Shown here: positions 1 through 5,352 of the stretch, one piece after another
Layout: each line of letters starts with the position of its first letter
How positions within the stretch are numbered: position 1 is the stretch's first letter
Source: Acidobacteriota bacterium
GTDB lineage: Bacteria > Acidobacteriota > Terriglobia > Terriglobales > Acidobacteriaceae
Length of the DNA stretch: 6,738 bases
Assembly (NCBI GenBank): GCA_021780415.1
Contig: JAJXYW010000107.1
Coordinates: forward strand, 1 to 6,738
Direction: 5' to 3'
The notes under the pieces: model-generated
Seen by the model: the letters and a program-made list of their open reading frames with translations, nothing else
The model's database searches: none
What the model was told of the DNA's origin: nothing
Position numbers and translations under genes: made by a program

Positions 1-834
1 GTCGTAGAGGTCGGCGCGGGTCTGCATGGTGGAGAGGACGTTCTGCTGGGTGCCGTCGGAGCGGATGTGCTGGTAGACGTTGAGGGCGGCGGCGTTCATG
101 GCGCGGAAGGCGGAGAGAGGATAGAGCACGAGGGAGACGTCGACGCTGCGGAGTTGGTTGACGGTGAAGAGCGGCGTGGAGCCGAACTCGGTGATGTTGG
201 CGAGGATGGGAGCACCGGTGCGCTGAGCGAAGGCGCGGTACTGGTCGAGGTCGGTGACGGCCTCGGGGAAGACCATGTCGGCGCCAGCTTCGACGCAGGC
301 GGCGGCGCGGTCGAGAGCGGCGTTGAGGCCTTCGGAGGCTAGTGCGTCGGTGCGGGCCATGATGACGAAGTCGGGATCGGTGCGGGCGTCGACGGCGGCC
401 TTGATGCGGTCGACCATCTCTGCGCTGGGGACGATGGCTTTGCCGGGGCGATGGCCGCAGCGCTTGGCCTGGACCTGGTCTTCGATGTGGCAGCCGGCGG
501 CGCCGGCCTTGATGAGGGAGCGGACGGAGCGGGCGAGGTTGAAGGCTCCGCCGAAGCCGGTGTCGATGTCGACGAGGAGCGGGAGGGAGCAGACGTCGGT
601 GATGCGGCGGACGTCGGTGAGGACGTCGTCGAGGGTGGAGATGCCGAGGTCGGGCATGCCGAGGGAGCCAGCGGCGACGCCGCCGCCGGAGAGATAGATG
701 GCGCGGTAGCCGACGCGCTCGGCCATGCGGGCGTGGTAGGCGTTGATGGTGCCGATGAGTTGAAGGGGGTGCTCGGCTTTGACGGCGGCGCGGAGTTTGC
801 CGCCGGCTGTCGTGGGGAGGTGGGTTTTGCTCAT
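1..834 (-). CDS. prpB: 2-methylisocitrate lyase PrpB (C-terminus cut by window edge)
   Basis: This enzyme cleaves 2-methylisocitrate to pyruvate and succinate, the last step of the 2-methylcitrate cycle for propionate breakdown in the cytoplasm. The reading frame gives 278 residues and is still open at base 1. From memory E. coli PrpB has 296 residues, so about 20 C-terminal residues lie outside. The sequence follows PrpB closely: [18 protein letters not shown] at 49-66, metal-binding DIDTGFGG at 89-96 (Asp89, Asp91), HIEDQ at 116-120, and the active-site loop KRCGHRPGK at 124-132 with catalytic Cys126. MARTDA at 159-164 and the ending MQTRADLYD also match. KRCGHRP separates it from plain isocitrate lyase and PEP mutase. 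The ATG at 834 has a GAGGGA ribosome binding site (844-849) nine bases upstream. A prpC-like gene would be expected beyond the left edge, which cannot be checked. Identification is firm. Confidence 0.96.
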   Translation of the reverse strand, partial: MSKTHLPTTAGGKLRAAVKAEHPLQLIGTINAYHARMAERVGYRAIYLSGGGVAAGSLGMPDLGISTLDDVLTDVRRITDVCSLPLLVDIDTGFGGAFNLARSVRSLIKAGAAGCHIEDQVQAKRCGHRPGKAIVPSAEMVDRIKAAVDARTDPDFVIMARTDALASEGLNAALDRAAACVEAGADMVFPEAVTDLDQYRAFAQRTGAPILANITEFGSTPLFTVNQLRSVDVSLVLYPLSAFRAMNAAALNVYQHIRSDGTQQNVLSTMQTRADLYD

Positions 835-861
835 GCGATTCAGTCCCTCGCGGATGAAGAA

Positions 862-950
862 CCAACGGTGACAGCGTTTAACCACGGTTGGCAGTGATCA
901 CCGTCACAGGTGGGACTTTCATCGTCTGGCGGGGTAACAGGGAAAGTCAA
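862..950 (-). promoter_or_regulatory. Candidate control region upstream of prpB
   Basis: The stretch upstream of prpB holds two inverted repeats: ACGGTGA (865-871) with TCACCGT (898-904), and GACTTTC (914-920) with GAAAGTC (942-948). An 8-base palindrome GTGATCAC lies at 894-901. On the minus strand a TTGACT hexamer (945-950) could be a -35 element, with a weak GACGAT -10 (921-926) at 18-base spacing; the outer repeat overlaps this -35. These are the expected positions for promoter and operator elements of prpB, but no known regulator consensus was recognised and short repeats of this size can occur by chance. Confidence 0.3.
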
Positions 951-968
951 ATGAGGTCTTCGATTAGC

Positions 969-1070
969 GGCTATAGGGCAGCGTTGAGCCTGAGGGACTG
1001 AAGCAATTCCTCAGTGGCTAAAGACGCGTTGTTGGCTGAGGATACGGCGGGACTAAAGTCCCGCCGTATC
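969..1070. repeat. Degenerate CTAAAG-type palindrome array with an intact 30-bp palindrome
   Basis: The region between prpB and the phosphoesterase carries four related cores: GGCTATAG (969-976), GACTGAAG (996-1003), GGCTAAAG (1016-1023) and GACTAAAG (1051-1058). The last is the centre of a palindrome at 1041-1070 whose 14-base arms, GATACGGCGGGACT and AGTCCCGCCGTATC, are perfect around a two-base AA centre. A weaker hairpin, CTGAGG (990-995) with CCTCAG (1009-1014), encloses the second core. I recall similar GGGACTAAAGTCCC and GGCTAAAGCC strings as common intergenic repeats of Acidobacteriota, but could not check. The palindrome lies 41 bases downstream of the phosphoesterase stop codon and has no T-run on its 3' side in either direction, so a simple intrinsic terminator is unlikely. 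The rest of 835-1111 shows no gene. Confidence 0.75.
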
Positions 1071-1111
1071 AAAACGGAGGCCTGCGCGGAGATTTTTTCG
1101 GTGCTGGTCGG

Positions 1112-2611
1112 TTATGGGGTGGGAGAGGCGGGGCAGGCGCAGTTGCGGAAGGCGGTGGCGCTGGGTTCGGTGATCGCACAGGCGTAGGCGGGCCAGAGGA
1201 TCTGCATGGCGGCGGCTTTTATGGTGGCGCTGAGGTTCTTTACGGCATCGGGCTCGCCGACATAGAAGAAGCGCTGGTAGGACTGGCTGGCTGCGGTGGC
1301 GCTGGACTTATCAGCGAGGAAGGCGGAGGTGAGTGTGGCGAGCGAGCGGCCGGAGAGGTCGGGGAGATGGTAGGTGGAGGAGTAGCGGTACTCCTCAGCC
1401 CAGGTGGTGTCGGCATGGCTCCAGCGGTCGGCAACGCTGGTGTGGTTGCTGGCGGCGAAGACGGTGTAGTCCTTGAGGGTGGCGGTGGAGGGATCGACGG
1501 CGGCGAGGGTGAAGGCGGGGTTGTTGCCGTTGACGGGCGTGATGGAGGGTACGAGCTTGGCGGGGATGGGGTCGCCGCTTGCAGAAGTGTAGACGCGAAA
1601 CTCGTCCATGTGGGTGTGGCCGAGAAGGACGAGGCGGATGATGTCGGGGAAGTCGGCGAGGGTGGTGGCGAAGGCGTCGGAGGAGAGGAACATCTCGGGG
1701 GACTGGCCGGCACAAACGTCGCGGCGCTTGGCGAAGGTGGAGTAGGCGTCGATGCCGGGTGGGATGTGAGCCATGATCCAGACGTGCTGGTGGTCGGCGC
1801 GGGCAGCGGTGAGTTGGGCGCGAAGCCAGGCGATCTGCTCGGCTGCTGGAGTGAGTGCGGGGGCGGGGATGGTGCTGTTGCAGGCGGTGTAGCGTTTGGA
1901 TTCGAAGATGTTCTGGAGGACGATGAGGCGGGTGTGCTGGATGGGTGCCGGGAGGGTGATGGTGTAGTCGCCGAGGGTTGGGAATGAGTTGAGGATGGCG
2001 GCGCTGTTGGCGGGCGAGAGGGCGTCGGCGGCGAAGGTGAGGGCGTCGGAGTGGAGGAAAGCGCTGTCGGGATCTTCGCTGTAGTCGTGGCAGCCGGAGT
2101 CGTTGTTGCCGAGGGCGAAGTCGATGGGGGAGTGGGGGAAGGTGAGATGAAGCTGGAGGGCGACGAAGGCGACGGTTTTGGCGGCGAAGGCGGAGTAGTC
2201 GGCGGGGGAGGCGGCGGGAGCGAGGGTGTGGAAGCGGCAGTCGAACTGGTGGGCGAGGAGGTCGCCGGAGACGGTGACGAAGAGGGGATGAGGCTGCTGC
2301 TGGCGCGCGGCCTGAAGGGCGGAGTGGAGCAGTGCGGCGGGGGTGTCGACGCCGCGGGCGTTGCAGGTGGCCTGGAGGCGGGCGAAGTCGGCGGTCTGCG
2401 TGGGCGAGGGGGTGGCGTCGAGGATGGCGGCCCAGGCGGTGGCGGGGGCGGTGATGAGTTGGGGGAGTTTGGCGGGGTCGTGGAAGGGATCGAGGTGGAT
2501 GTCGGAGAGCAGGAGGACGGGCACGGTGGGGACGGAGGTATTCTGGGCGGGCGCGATGCGGGGTGCGAGCGCGAGGAGTACAAGTAGTGGCAGGAGGCGG
2601 ATGGAGTGCAA
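1112..2611 (-). CDS. Exported metallophosphoesterase, acid sphingomyelinase / endopolyphosphatase-like
   Basis: Predicted 499-residue secreted calcineurin-like phosphoesterase using a two-metal centre to hydrolyse phosphodiester or phosphoanhydride bonds; the substrate is not evident. All metal-site motifs are present in order: DIHLD (37-41; Asp37, His39), GD (116-117), GNND (168-171), AHIPPGID (281-288; His282) and GHTH (331-334; His332, His334). GNND rather than GNHD/E, with the spacing and a Cys-rich C-terminus (Cys478, 491, 493), points to the acid sphingomyelinase/Ppn1-type group rather than simple nucleases. Eight cysteines suit an oxidising compartment. Residues 1-23 look like a cleavable signal peptide: HSIR, hydrophobic LLPLLVLLALA, then APA before Gln23. 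The start is TTG at 2611, chosen because no in-frame ATG exists before Met280, a GAGG site lies nine bases upstream, and it begins the signal peptide exactly. It is divergent from dlgD. Confidence 0.88.
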   Translation of the reverse strand: MHSIRLLPLLVLLALAPRIAPAQNTSVPTVPVLLLSDIHLDPFHDPAKLPQLITAPATAWAAILDATPSPTQTADFARLQATCNARGVDTPAALLHSALQAARQQQPHPLFVTVSGDLLAHQFDCRFHTLAPAASPADYSAFAAKTVAFVALQLHLTFPHSPIDFALGNNDSGCHDYSEDPDSAFLHSDALTFAADALSPANSAAILNSFPTLGDYTITLPAPIQHTRLIVLQNIFESKRYTACNSTIPAPALTPAAEQIAWLRAQLTAARADHQHVWIMAHIPPGIDAYSTFAKRRDVCAGQSPEMFLSSDAFATTLADFPDIIRLVLLGHTHMDEFRVYTSASGDPIPAKLVPSITPVNGNNPAFTLAAVDPSTATLKDYTVFAASNHTSVADRWSHADTTWAEEYRYSSTYHLPDLSGRSLATLTSAFLADKSSATAASQSYQRFFYVGEPDAVKNLSATIKAAAMQILWPAYACAITEPSATAFRNCACPASPTP

Positions 2612-2620
2612 AGGATGGAA

Positions 2621-2624
2621 CCTC
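2621..2624 (-). promoter_or_regulatory. Ribosome binding site fixing the TTG start of the phosphoesterase
   Basis: GAGG on the minus strand, followed by the nine-base spacer TTCCATCCT and then TTG at 2611-2609. The spacing is ideal, and the codons that follow encode a short basic segment and a hydrophobic run, as expected for a signal peptide. This decides the start although the same frame stays open for a further 331 codons upstream. Confidence 0.65.
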
Positions 2625-2670
2625 GGAGGAGTAAAAATTAAGCGTGGCGCTTGCTGCTGAGAGTGTATCG

Positions 2671-2686
2671 CCAGTGTGTAGACTGG
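2671..2686. promoter_or_regulatory. Inverted repeat in the divergent intergenic region
   Basis: CCAGT (2671-2675) and ACTGG (2682-2686) form a perfect 5-base inverted repeat around GTGTAG, midway between the divergent phosphoesterase and dlgD genes. It could be an operator serving either gene. No convincing -35/-10 pair was found on either strand in 2612-2723; the best -10-like hexamer for dlgD, TAGACT (2679-2684), overlaps this repeat but lacks a well-spaced -35. Confidence 0.25.
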
Positions 2687-2701
2687 ACAGCTAAGGCGGC
2701 A

Positions 2702-2714
2702 TGCACGAGGTGCA
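2702..2714 (+). promoter_or_regulatory. Hairpin overlapping the dlgD ribosome binding site
   Basis: TGCAC (2702-2706), loop GAG, GTGCA (2710-2714) form a perfect inverted repeat just before dlgD. The best Shine-Dalgarno match, GAGGTG (2707-2712), lies in the loop and 3' arm, 11 bases before the ATG at 2724. In mRNA this small hairpin could partly mask the ribosome binding site; as DNA it could be an operator. The only other site is a weak GGGA at 2716-2719 with a four-base spacer. Confidence 0.35.
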
Positions 2715-2723
2715 CGGGAACCT

Positions 2724-3812
2724 ATGAGACGTGTGGCGTTTCCGGAGTTGCAGGGGCGGATTGAGTTGGTGCTGCGGGCACTGGGGGTGGCACCGGCGCG
2801 CGCTGGGCTGGGTGCGCGATTGATTGCGGAGACCGACCGCGACGGCGTGCGGACGCATGGTATTGCGCGGCTGCCTCGGTTTGCGAAGTATGTGCGGGAT
2901 GGCCTGATCGATCCACGGCAGGGACCGGCAAAGGTGGGAGGATTCGGAGCGATCGAGCGCTGGACGGGGCGGCGCGGGCCGGGGAATCTGGCGGCGTACT
3001 CGGCGATGCAGCGGGCGATGGAGCTGGCGCGCGAACATGGGGTGGGGTGCGTGGCGCTAGCGGATACGTCGCACTGGATGCGGGCGGGGACGTATGGATG
3101 GCAGGCGGCGGATGCGGGGTTTGCGGCGATGTGCTGGAGTAATACGCTGCCGAATCTGCCGCCGTGGGGCGCGAGTTCGGTGGCGCTGGGAAATAATCCG
3201 CTGGTGGTGGCGATTCCGCGGAAGGTGATCTCGGAGAGCGGCGGCGAGGGTGAGTCGGTGCCGATTGTGCTGGATATGGCGATGAGCCAGTTTTCGTATG
3301 GGACGCTGGCGTCGTACCGCGAGCGCGGCAAGGCACTGCCTGTGCCGGGGGGATATGACGAGGCGGGCGAGTTGACGACGGACCCAGCGGCGATTGAGCG
3401 GACGCAGCGGGCGCTGCCGATTGGATACTGGAAGGGGTCGGGGCTGTCGTTTGTGCTGGATGTGCTGGCCGCGATGCTGTCGGGCGGACGGGCGACGCAT
3501 GATCTGCCGCCGGATCCGGCGAAGGAGGTGGGGCAGTCGCAGGTGTTTCTGGCGATTGCGCCGGCGTCGGTGGAGACGATTGAGGAGCTGAGCCGGTTTG
3601 CCAAGGGGGCGAGCGTTGCACAGCGGGCGATCGATGCGCTACATGCGGCGACACCGATCGAGGCAGGGAAGCCGGCGCGCTATCCGGGGGAAGGTGCGCT
3701 GCGCGTGCGCGAGGATAGTATGCGGCTGGGCGTCGCGGTGGAAGATGCGGCGTGGGAGGCGTTTGTGAAGCTGGAGCTGGAGCTGTCCCTGTCGCATACG
3801 CCGGAGCGATAG
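2724..3812 (+). CDS. dlgD: 2,3-diketo-L-gulonate reductase-like oxidoreductase (Ldh_2/DlgD family)
   Basis: NAD(P)H-dependent cytoplasmic 2-keto-acid reductase of the malate/L-lactate/ureidoglycolate dehydrogenase type II family. The closest protein I can recall is E. coli DlgD (YiaK), which reduces 2,3-diketo-L-gulonate in ascorbate and sugar-acid use. Shared landmarks along the 362 residues are RTHGIARLPRF (43-53; presumed catalytic His45), GAIERW (75-80), GNLAAYSAMQRA (87-98), HWMRAGTYGWQAA (117-129), PPWGA (146-150), GNNPL (156-160), DMAMSQFSYG (184-193), LPVPGGYD (205-212) and GYWKGSG (234-240). The HWMR/YGWQAA block is typical of the DlgD branch. Compared with E. coli DlgD from memory, the loop at 167-178 is about 11 residues longer. 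No yia-type sugar-acid genes are nearby, so the exact substrate is inferred. It is the only plus-strand gene, divergent from the phosphoesterase and convergent with the next gene 33 bases away. Confidence 0.87.
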   Translation: MRRVAFPELQGRIELVLRALGVAPARAGLGARLIAETDRDGVRTHGIARLPRFAKYVRDGLIDPRQGPAKVGGFGAIERWTGRRGPGNLAAYSAMQRAMELAREHGVGCVALADTSHWMRAGTYGWQAADAGFAAMCWSNTLPNLPPWGASSVALGNNPLVVAIPRKVISESGGEGESVPIVLDMAMSQFSYGTLASYRERGKALPVPGGYDEAGELTTDPAAIERTQRALPIGYWKGSGLSFVLDVLAAMLSGGRATHDLPPDPAKEVGQSQVFLAIAPASVETIEELSRFAKGASVAQRAIDALHAATPIEAGKPARYPGEGALRVREDSMRLGVAVEDAAWEAFVKLELELSLSHTPER

Positions 3813-3818
3813 GGGCAG
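3783..3818 (+). terminator. Hairpin at the 3' end of dlgD, possible terminator
   Basis: Bases 3783-3795 and 3806-3818 can pair over 13 positions around a 10-base loop, 3796-3805; the stop codon TAG (3810-3812) lies in the 3' arm. Two of the pairs are G-U in a plus-strand transcript (3786/3815 and 3791/3810), which become A-C mismatches in a minus-strand transcript, so the structure favours dlgD mRNA. No T-run follows, so it may protect or define the mRNA end rather than terminate by itself. The gap to the convergent gene is only 33 bases. Confidence 0.35.
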
Positions 3819-3845
3819 ATCCAGGAAGTGTGTCAGCGTCAGTAA

Positions 3846-4811
3846 CTACATGTTGGTGTGGCCGCCGCGCATGTCTTCGTTGAAGGAGGGCTTGATGAAG
3901 GCGAGGGCCTCGGCGACCTGGGCGCGGAAGGTGTCTTCCTGGCTGCGCAGGGTGTCGGTGGCGGTTGCCCAGTTGCCGGTTTCGTCGAGTTGGATGAGGC
4001 CCTGGGCGGCGAGTGCGGCTGCGGTGGCCTTGAGGTCGGCGACGGTGGTGTTGAGATACTGCGCGTCGCGCGGGTCGGTGAGCCAGACGGGCGCGGCGAT
4101 ACCCGATGGCGCGCCGCTGCCGAGGATGTGGGAGAGCCAGAAGGCCTTGGCAGCGAGATAGGCGTGGCGCTGCTCTTCGGTGGTGTCGTTGAAGATGAAG
4201 ACCTGCTGCTTCATGGAGTAGTAACGGGTGGTGACGGGGACGGGCTGGCGGTTGCCGGAGGCGACGAGCTCGAGCTGGCCCTGGTCGAGGGTCTTGCGGA
4301 CGGCGTTGTAGATGAAGCTTTCGGCGAAGGGTTGCTCAAGCGCCGGGATGACGGTGGCGAAGGTCTGGGTCATGGAGGCGGAGACCTTGGCGTGAAGCAG
4401 GCTGCCGCGTCCGTCTTCGAGGCGGACCTCGCCGTGGACGAGGAAGGTGTCGGCGCCGGAGGTGGAGCTGTGGAAGGGCCAGGCGAATTTCTCGAAGGTG
4501 AGCGGAAGACCGTGCAGGGTGAGATAGACGGCGGGGCGCGGATTGCGCAGGCGCTGCGCGGTTTCGCGGAAGAAGACAGCGAGGGGCGCGGCGAATTTGG
4601 GGTCGGCGGCGTCGAAGGTGTGGCTGAGCTCGAGGAGCTGCTGGCGGGCGGGGTCGGAGGCGAGCGCGGCGTTGCCTGCGAGGGTGATGATGGCGCGGGT
4701 GGTGGCGGCGCCGGTGAAGTCGGTGCCGGGCTCGGCTGCGGTGAGGTTCAGGCCGGCGTTGTGGGCGGCGGCTTCGAGCGCTGGTGCGGGTGCTTGGATG
4801 GTTGTGGACAT
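3846..4811 (-). CDS. Hypothetical protein, 321 residues
   Basis: I do not recognise a family. The ATG at 4811 is preferred over an in-frame upstream start nine codons earlier because AAGGA lies five bases before it (GAAGGAACCCCATG). There is no signal peptide or membrane segment, so it is probably cytoplasmic. The first 50 residues are Ala/Thr-rich and likely flexible. The middle, about 95-210, alternates hydrophobic and polar residues in a way that suggests beta structure (AVYLTLHGLPLTFEKFAWPF at 94-113, DTFLVHGEVRLEDGRGSLLH at 121-140, TTRYYSMKQQVFIFND at 194-209). The C-terminal part is helical, with TVADLKATAAALAAQGLIQL (256-275) resembling a winged-helix or linker helix. It lies 57 bases after the GIY-YIG gene on the same strand and may be co-transcribed, although a -10-like element suggests its own promoter. 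The antisense frame at 3858-4850 is a compositional shadow. Confidence 0.72.
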   Translation of the reverse strand: MSTTIQAPAPALEAAAHNAGLNLTAAEPGTDFTGAATTRAIITLAGNAALASDPARQQLLELSHTFDAADPKFAAPLAVFFRETAQRLRNPRPAVYLTLHGLPLTFEKFAWPFHSSTSGADTFLVHGEVRLEDGRGSLLHAKVSASMTQTFATVIPALEQPFAESFIYNAVRKTLDQGQLELVASGNRQPVPVTTRYYSMKQQVFIFNDTTEEQRHAYLAAKAFWLSHILGSGAPSGIAAPVWLTDPRDAQYLNTTVADLKATAAALAAQGLIQLDETGNWATATDTLRSQEDTFRAQVAEALAFIKPSFNEDMRGGHTNM

Positions 4812-4836
4812 GGGGTTCCTTCGTGCGTACGTTTGC

Positions 4837-4871
4837 ACGCTCTAGCGTAATGTTTCTGCTGCTCTATTTTA
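4837..4871 (-). promoter_or_regulatory. Candidate -10 element and palindrome before the hypothetical gene
   Basis: TAAAAT on the minus strand (4866-4871) matches the -10 consensus at five of six positions and overlaps the TAA stop of the GIY-YIG gene. No good -35 is present at 16-18 bases. In the would-be leader, ACGCT-CT-AGCGT (4837-4848) is a 12-base inverted repeat with a two-base centre, too tight for an RNA hairpin loop but suited to a dimeric repressor site. It is one of the few AT-rich spots in the window. Confidence 0.35.
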
Positions 4872-5183
4872 GCGGTTTTGCAGCTCGATCGGGTTTCCCC
4901 AGTCCTCGCTCAGGTCTGCCCAGACTGGATTGGTGGTCTTGAGCAATGAGATTTTCTTTGCGCGAGACCAGCGCTTCAGTTGCTTTTCGCGAGCGATGGC
5001 GGTGGTTGCGTTTTGAAAGTGCTCGAAGTAGACGAGACGGTGGCATTGGTAGGTTTTGGAGAAGCCATCGAGTTCGTCGCTCTTGTGCTGGCAGACACGC
5101 AGTTGGAGGTTCGAGGTGAAGCCAATGTAGAGGGTGAGACTGCGGCTCGCCATGATGTAGACGTAGAAGTGGTACTCACGCAT
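4869..5183 (-). CDS. GIY-YIG nuclease-domain protein
   Basis: A 104-residue single-domain member of the GIY-YIG superfamily, the fold of UvrC N-termini and some homing endonucleases. Visible landmarks are the GIY-equivalent VYI (8-10) and YIG (19-21), SNLQLRVCQHK (24-34; Arg29, His33), GFSKTY (40-45), LVYFEHF (50-56) and IAREKQLKRWSRAKK (63-77), where Glu67 is the presumed metal ligand. NPVWADL (85-91) is a common C-terminal motif. The key residues are intact, so DNA cleavage is plausible; the cellular role of stand-alone proteins of this type is unclear. The ATG at 5183 has a GGAG site (5189-5192) five bases upstream. That site and the first three codons lie inside a 75-bp repeat whose second copy is 94 bases upstream. 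A GTG at 5273 in frame would add 30 residues encoded by repeat sequence, which lack family features. Confidence 0.88.
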   Translation of the reverse strand: MREYHFYVYIMASRSLTLYIGFTSNLQLRVCQHKSDELDGFSKTYQCHRLVYFEHFQNATTAIAREKQLKRWSRAKKISLLKTTNPVWADLSEDWGNPIELQNR

Positions 5184-5245
5184 GGGGGCTCCGTGGAAGA
5201 ACTGCAGGTCTCTCCGCTGCGGCTGCGCCTTCGGTCGAGATGACA
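5171..5245. repeat. Direct repeat copy A, containing the GIY-YIG start
   Basis: First of two near-identical 75-base copies (partner 5265-5339, period 94 bases, 19 bases between them). On the minus strand it runs from TGTCATCTCGACC through GGAGAGACCTGCAG and the GGAG ribosome binding site to ATGCGTGAGTACC, so it covers the GIY-YIG start codon and next few codons. The copies differ by two compensating single-base indels, one substitution near 5200 and a C/T change at 5232/5326. I recall strings beginning GTCATCTCGACCGAAG as dispersed Acidobacteriota repeats, from memory only. Confidence 0.92.
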
Positions 5246-5277
5246 GGGTTTGGTGGCGGGACTGGGTACTCACGCAT
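5176..5277 (-). CDS. Possible 33-codon upstream reading frame created by the repeat
   Basis: The duplicated start in repeat copy B opens a 33-residue frame beginning MREYPVPPPNPVISTEG and ending PRSPHA. It has the same GGAG site and five-base spacer as the GIY-YIG gene. Because the repeat period of 94 is not a multiple of three, the frame is shifted and stops at TGA (5176-5178), inside codons 2-3 of the GIY-YIG gene, so the two frames overlap by eight bases (ATGCGTGA). The peptide shows no recognisable domain. If translated, its likely effect is on GIY-YIG translation by coupling or competition. It may equally be a by-product of the duplication. Confidence 0.35.
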   Translation of the reverse strand: MREYPVPPPNPVISTEGAAAAERPAVLPRSPHA

Positions 5278-5339
5278 GGGGGCTCCGGTGGAAAGCTGCA
5301 GGTCTCTCCGCTGCGGCTGCGCCTTTGGTCGAGATGACA
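5265..5339. repeat. Direct repeat copy B, duplicated ribosome binding site and start codon
   Basis: Second copy of the 75-base repeat, with its own GGAG (5283-5286), five-C spacer and ATG (5275-5277) on the minus strand. It begins 13 bases after the stop codon of the S9 peptidase gene. Together the two copies fill almost all of the 169-base gap between that gene and the GIY-YIG gene. Confidence 0.92.
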
Positions 5340-5352
5340 TGGCTGGAGCGGG

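Noticed and set aside
67..897. + strand frames opposite prpB
   Set aside because: PrpB matches its family along its full visible length on the minus strand; the + frames have no motif.
1041..1070. Intrinsic terminator for the phosphoesterase gene
   Set aside because: The palindrome is strong, but neither strand has a T-run after it; the T-rich stretch lies on the wrong side.
1367..2587. Long + strand frames opposite the phosphoesterase
   Set aside because: Gly/Glu/Val-rich compositional shadows of a gene with all catalytic motifs on the minus strand.
2612..3604. Upstream extension of the phosphoesterase frame to give an 830-residue protein
   Set aside because: It lies antisense to the well-supported dlgD gene, shows no domain, and places the signal peptide in the middle of the protein. 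The TTG at 2611 with GAGG explains the start.
4812..4838. Nine-codon longer start for the hypothetical protein
   Set aside because: The upstream start lacks a clear ribosome binding site, while the ATG at 4811 follows AAGGA at five bases.
3858..4850. 330-codon + strand frame opposite the hypothetical gene
   Set aside because: Very Gly/Glu/Val-rich with no recognisable motif, as expected from the complement of C-ending codons; the minus-strand frame has a good ribosome binding site and more balanced composition.
5184..5273. N-terminal extension of the GIY-YIG protein from GTG at 5273
   Set aside because: The extra 30 residues are encoded by repeat DNA, show no family similarity, and the ATG at 5183 has a well-placed GGAG and begins exactly where the domain begins.
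5171..5339. CRISPR array
   Set aside because: There are only two copies, each 75 bases, with a 19-base gap, and they overlap a coding start.
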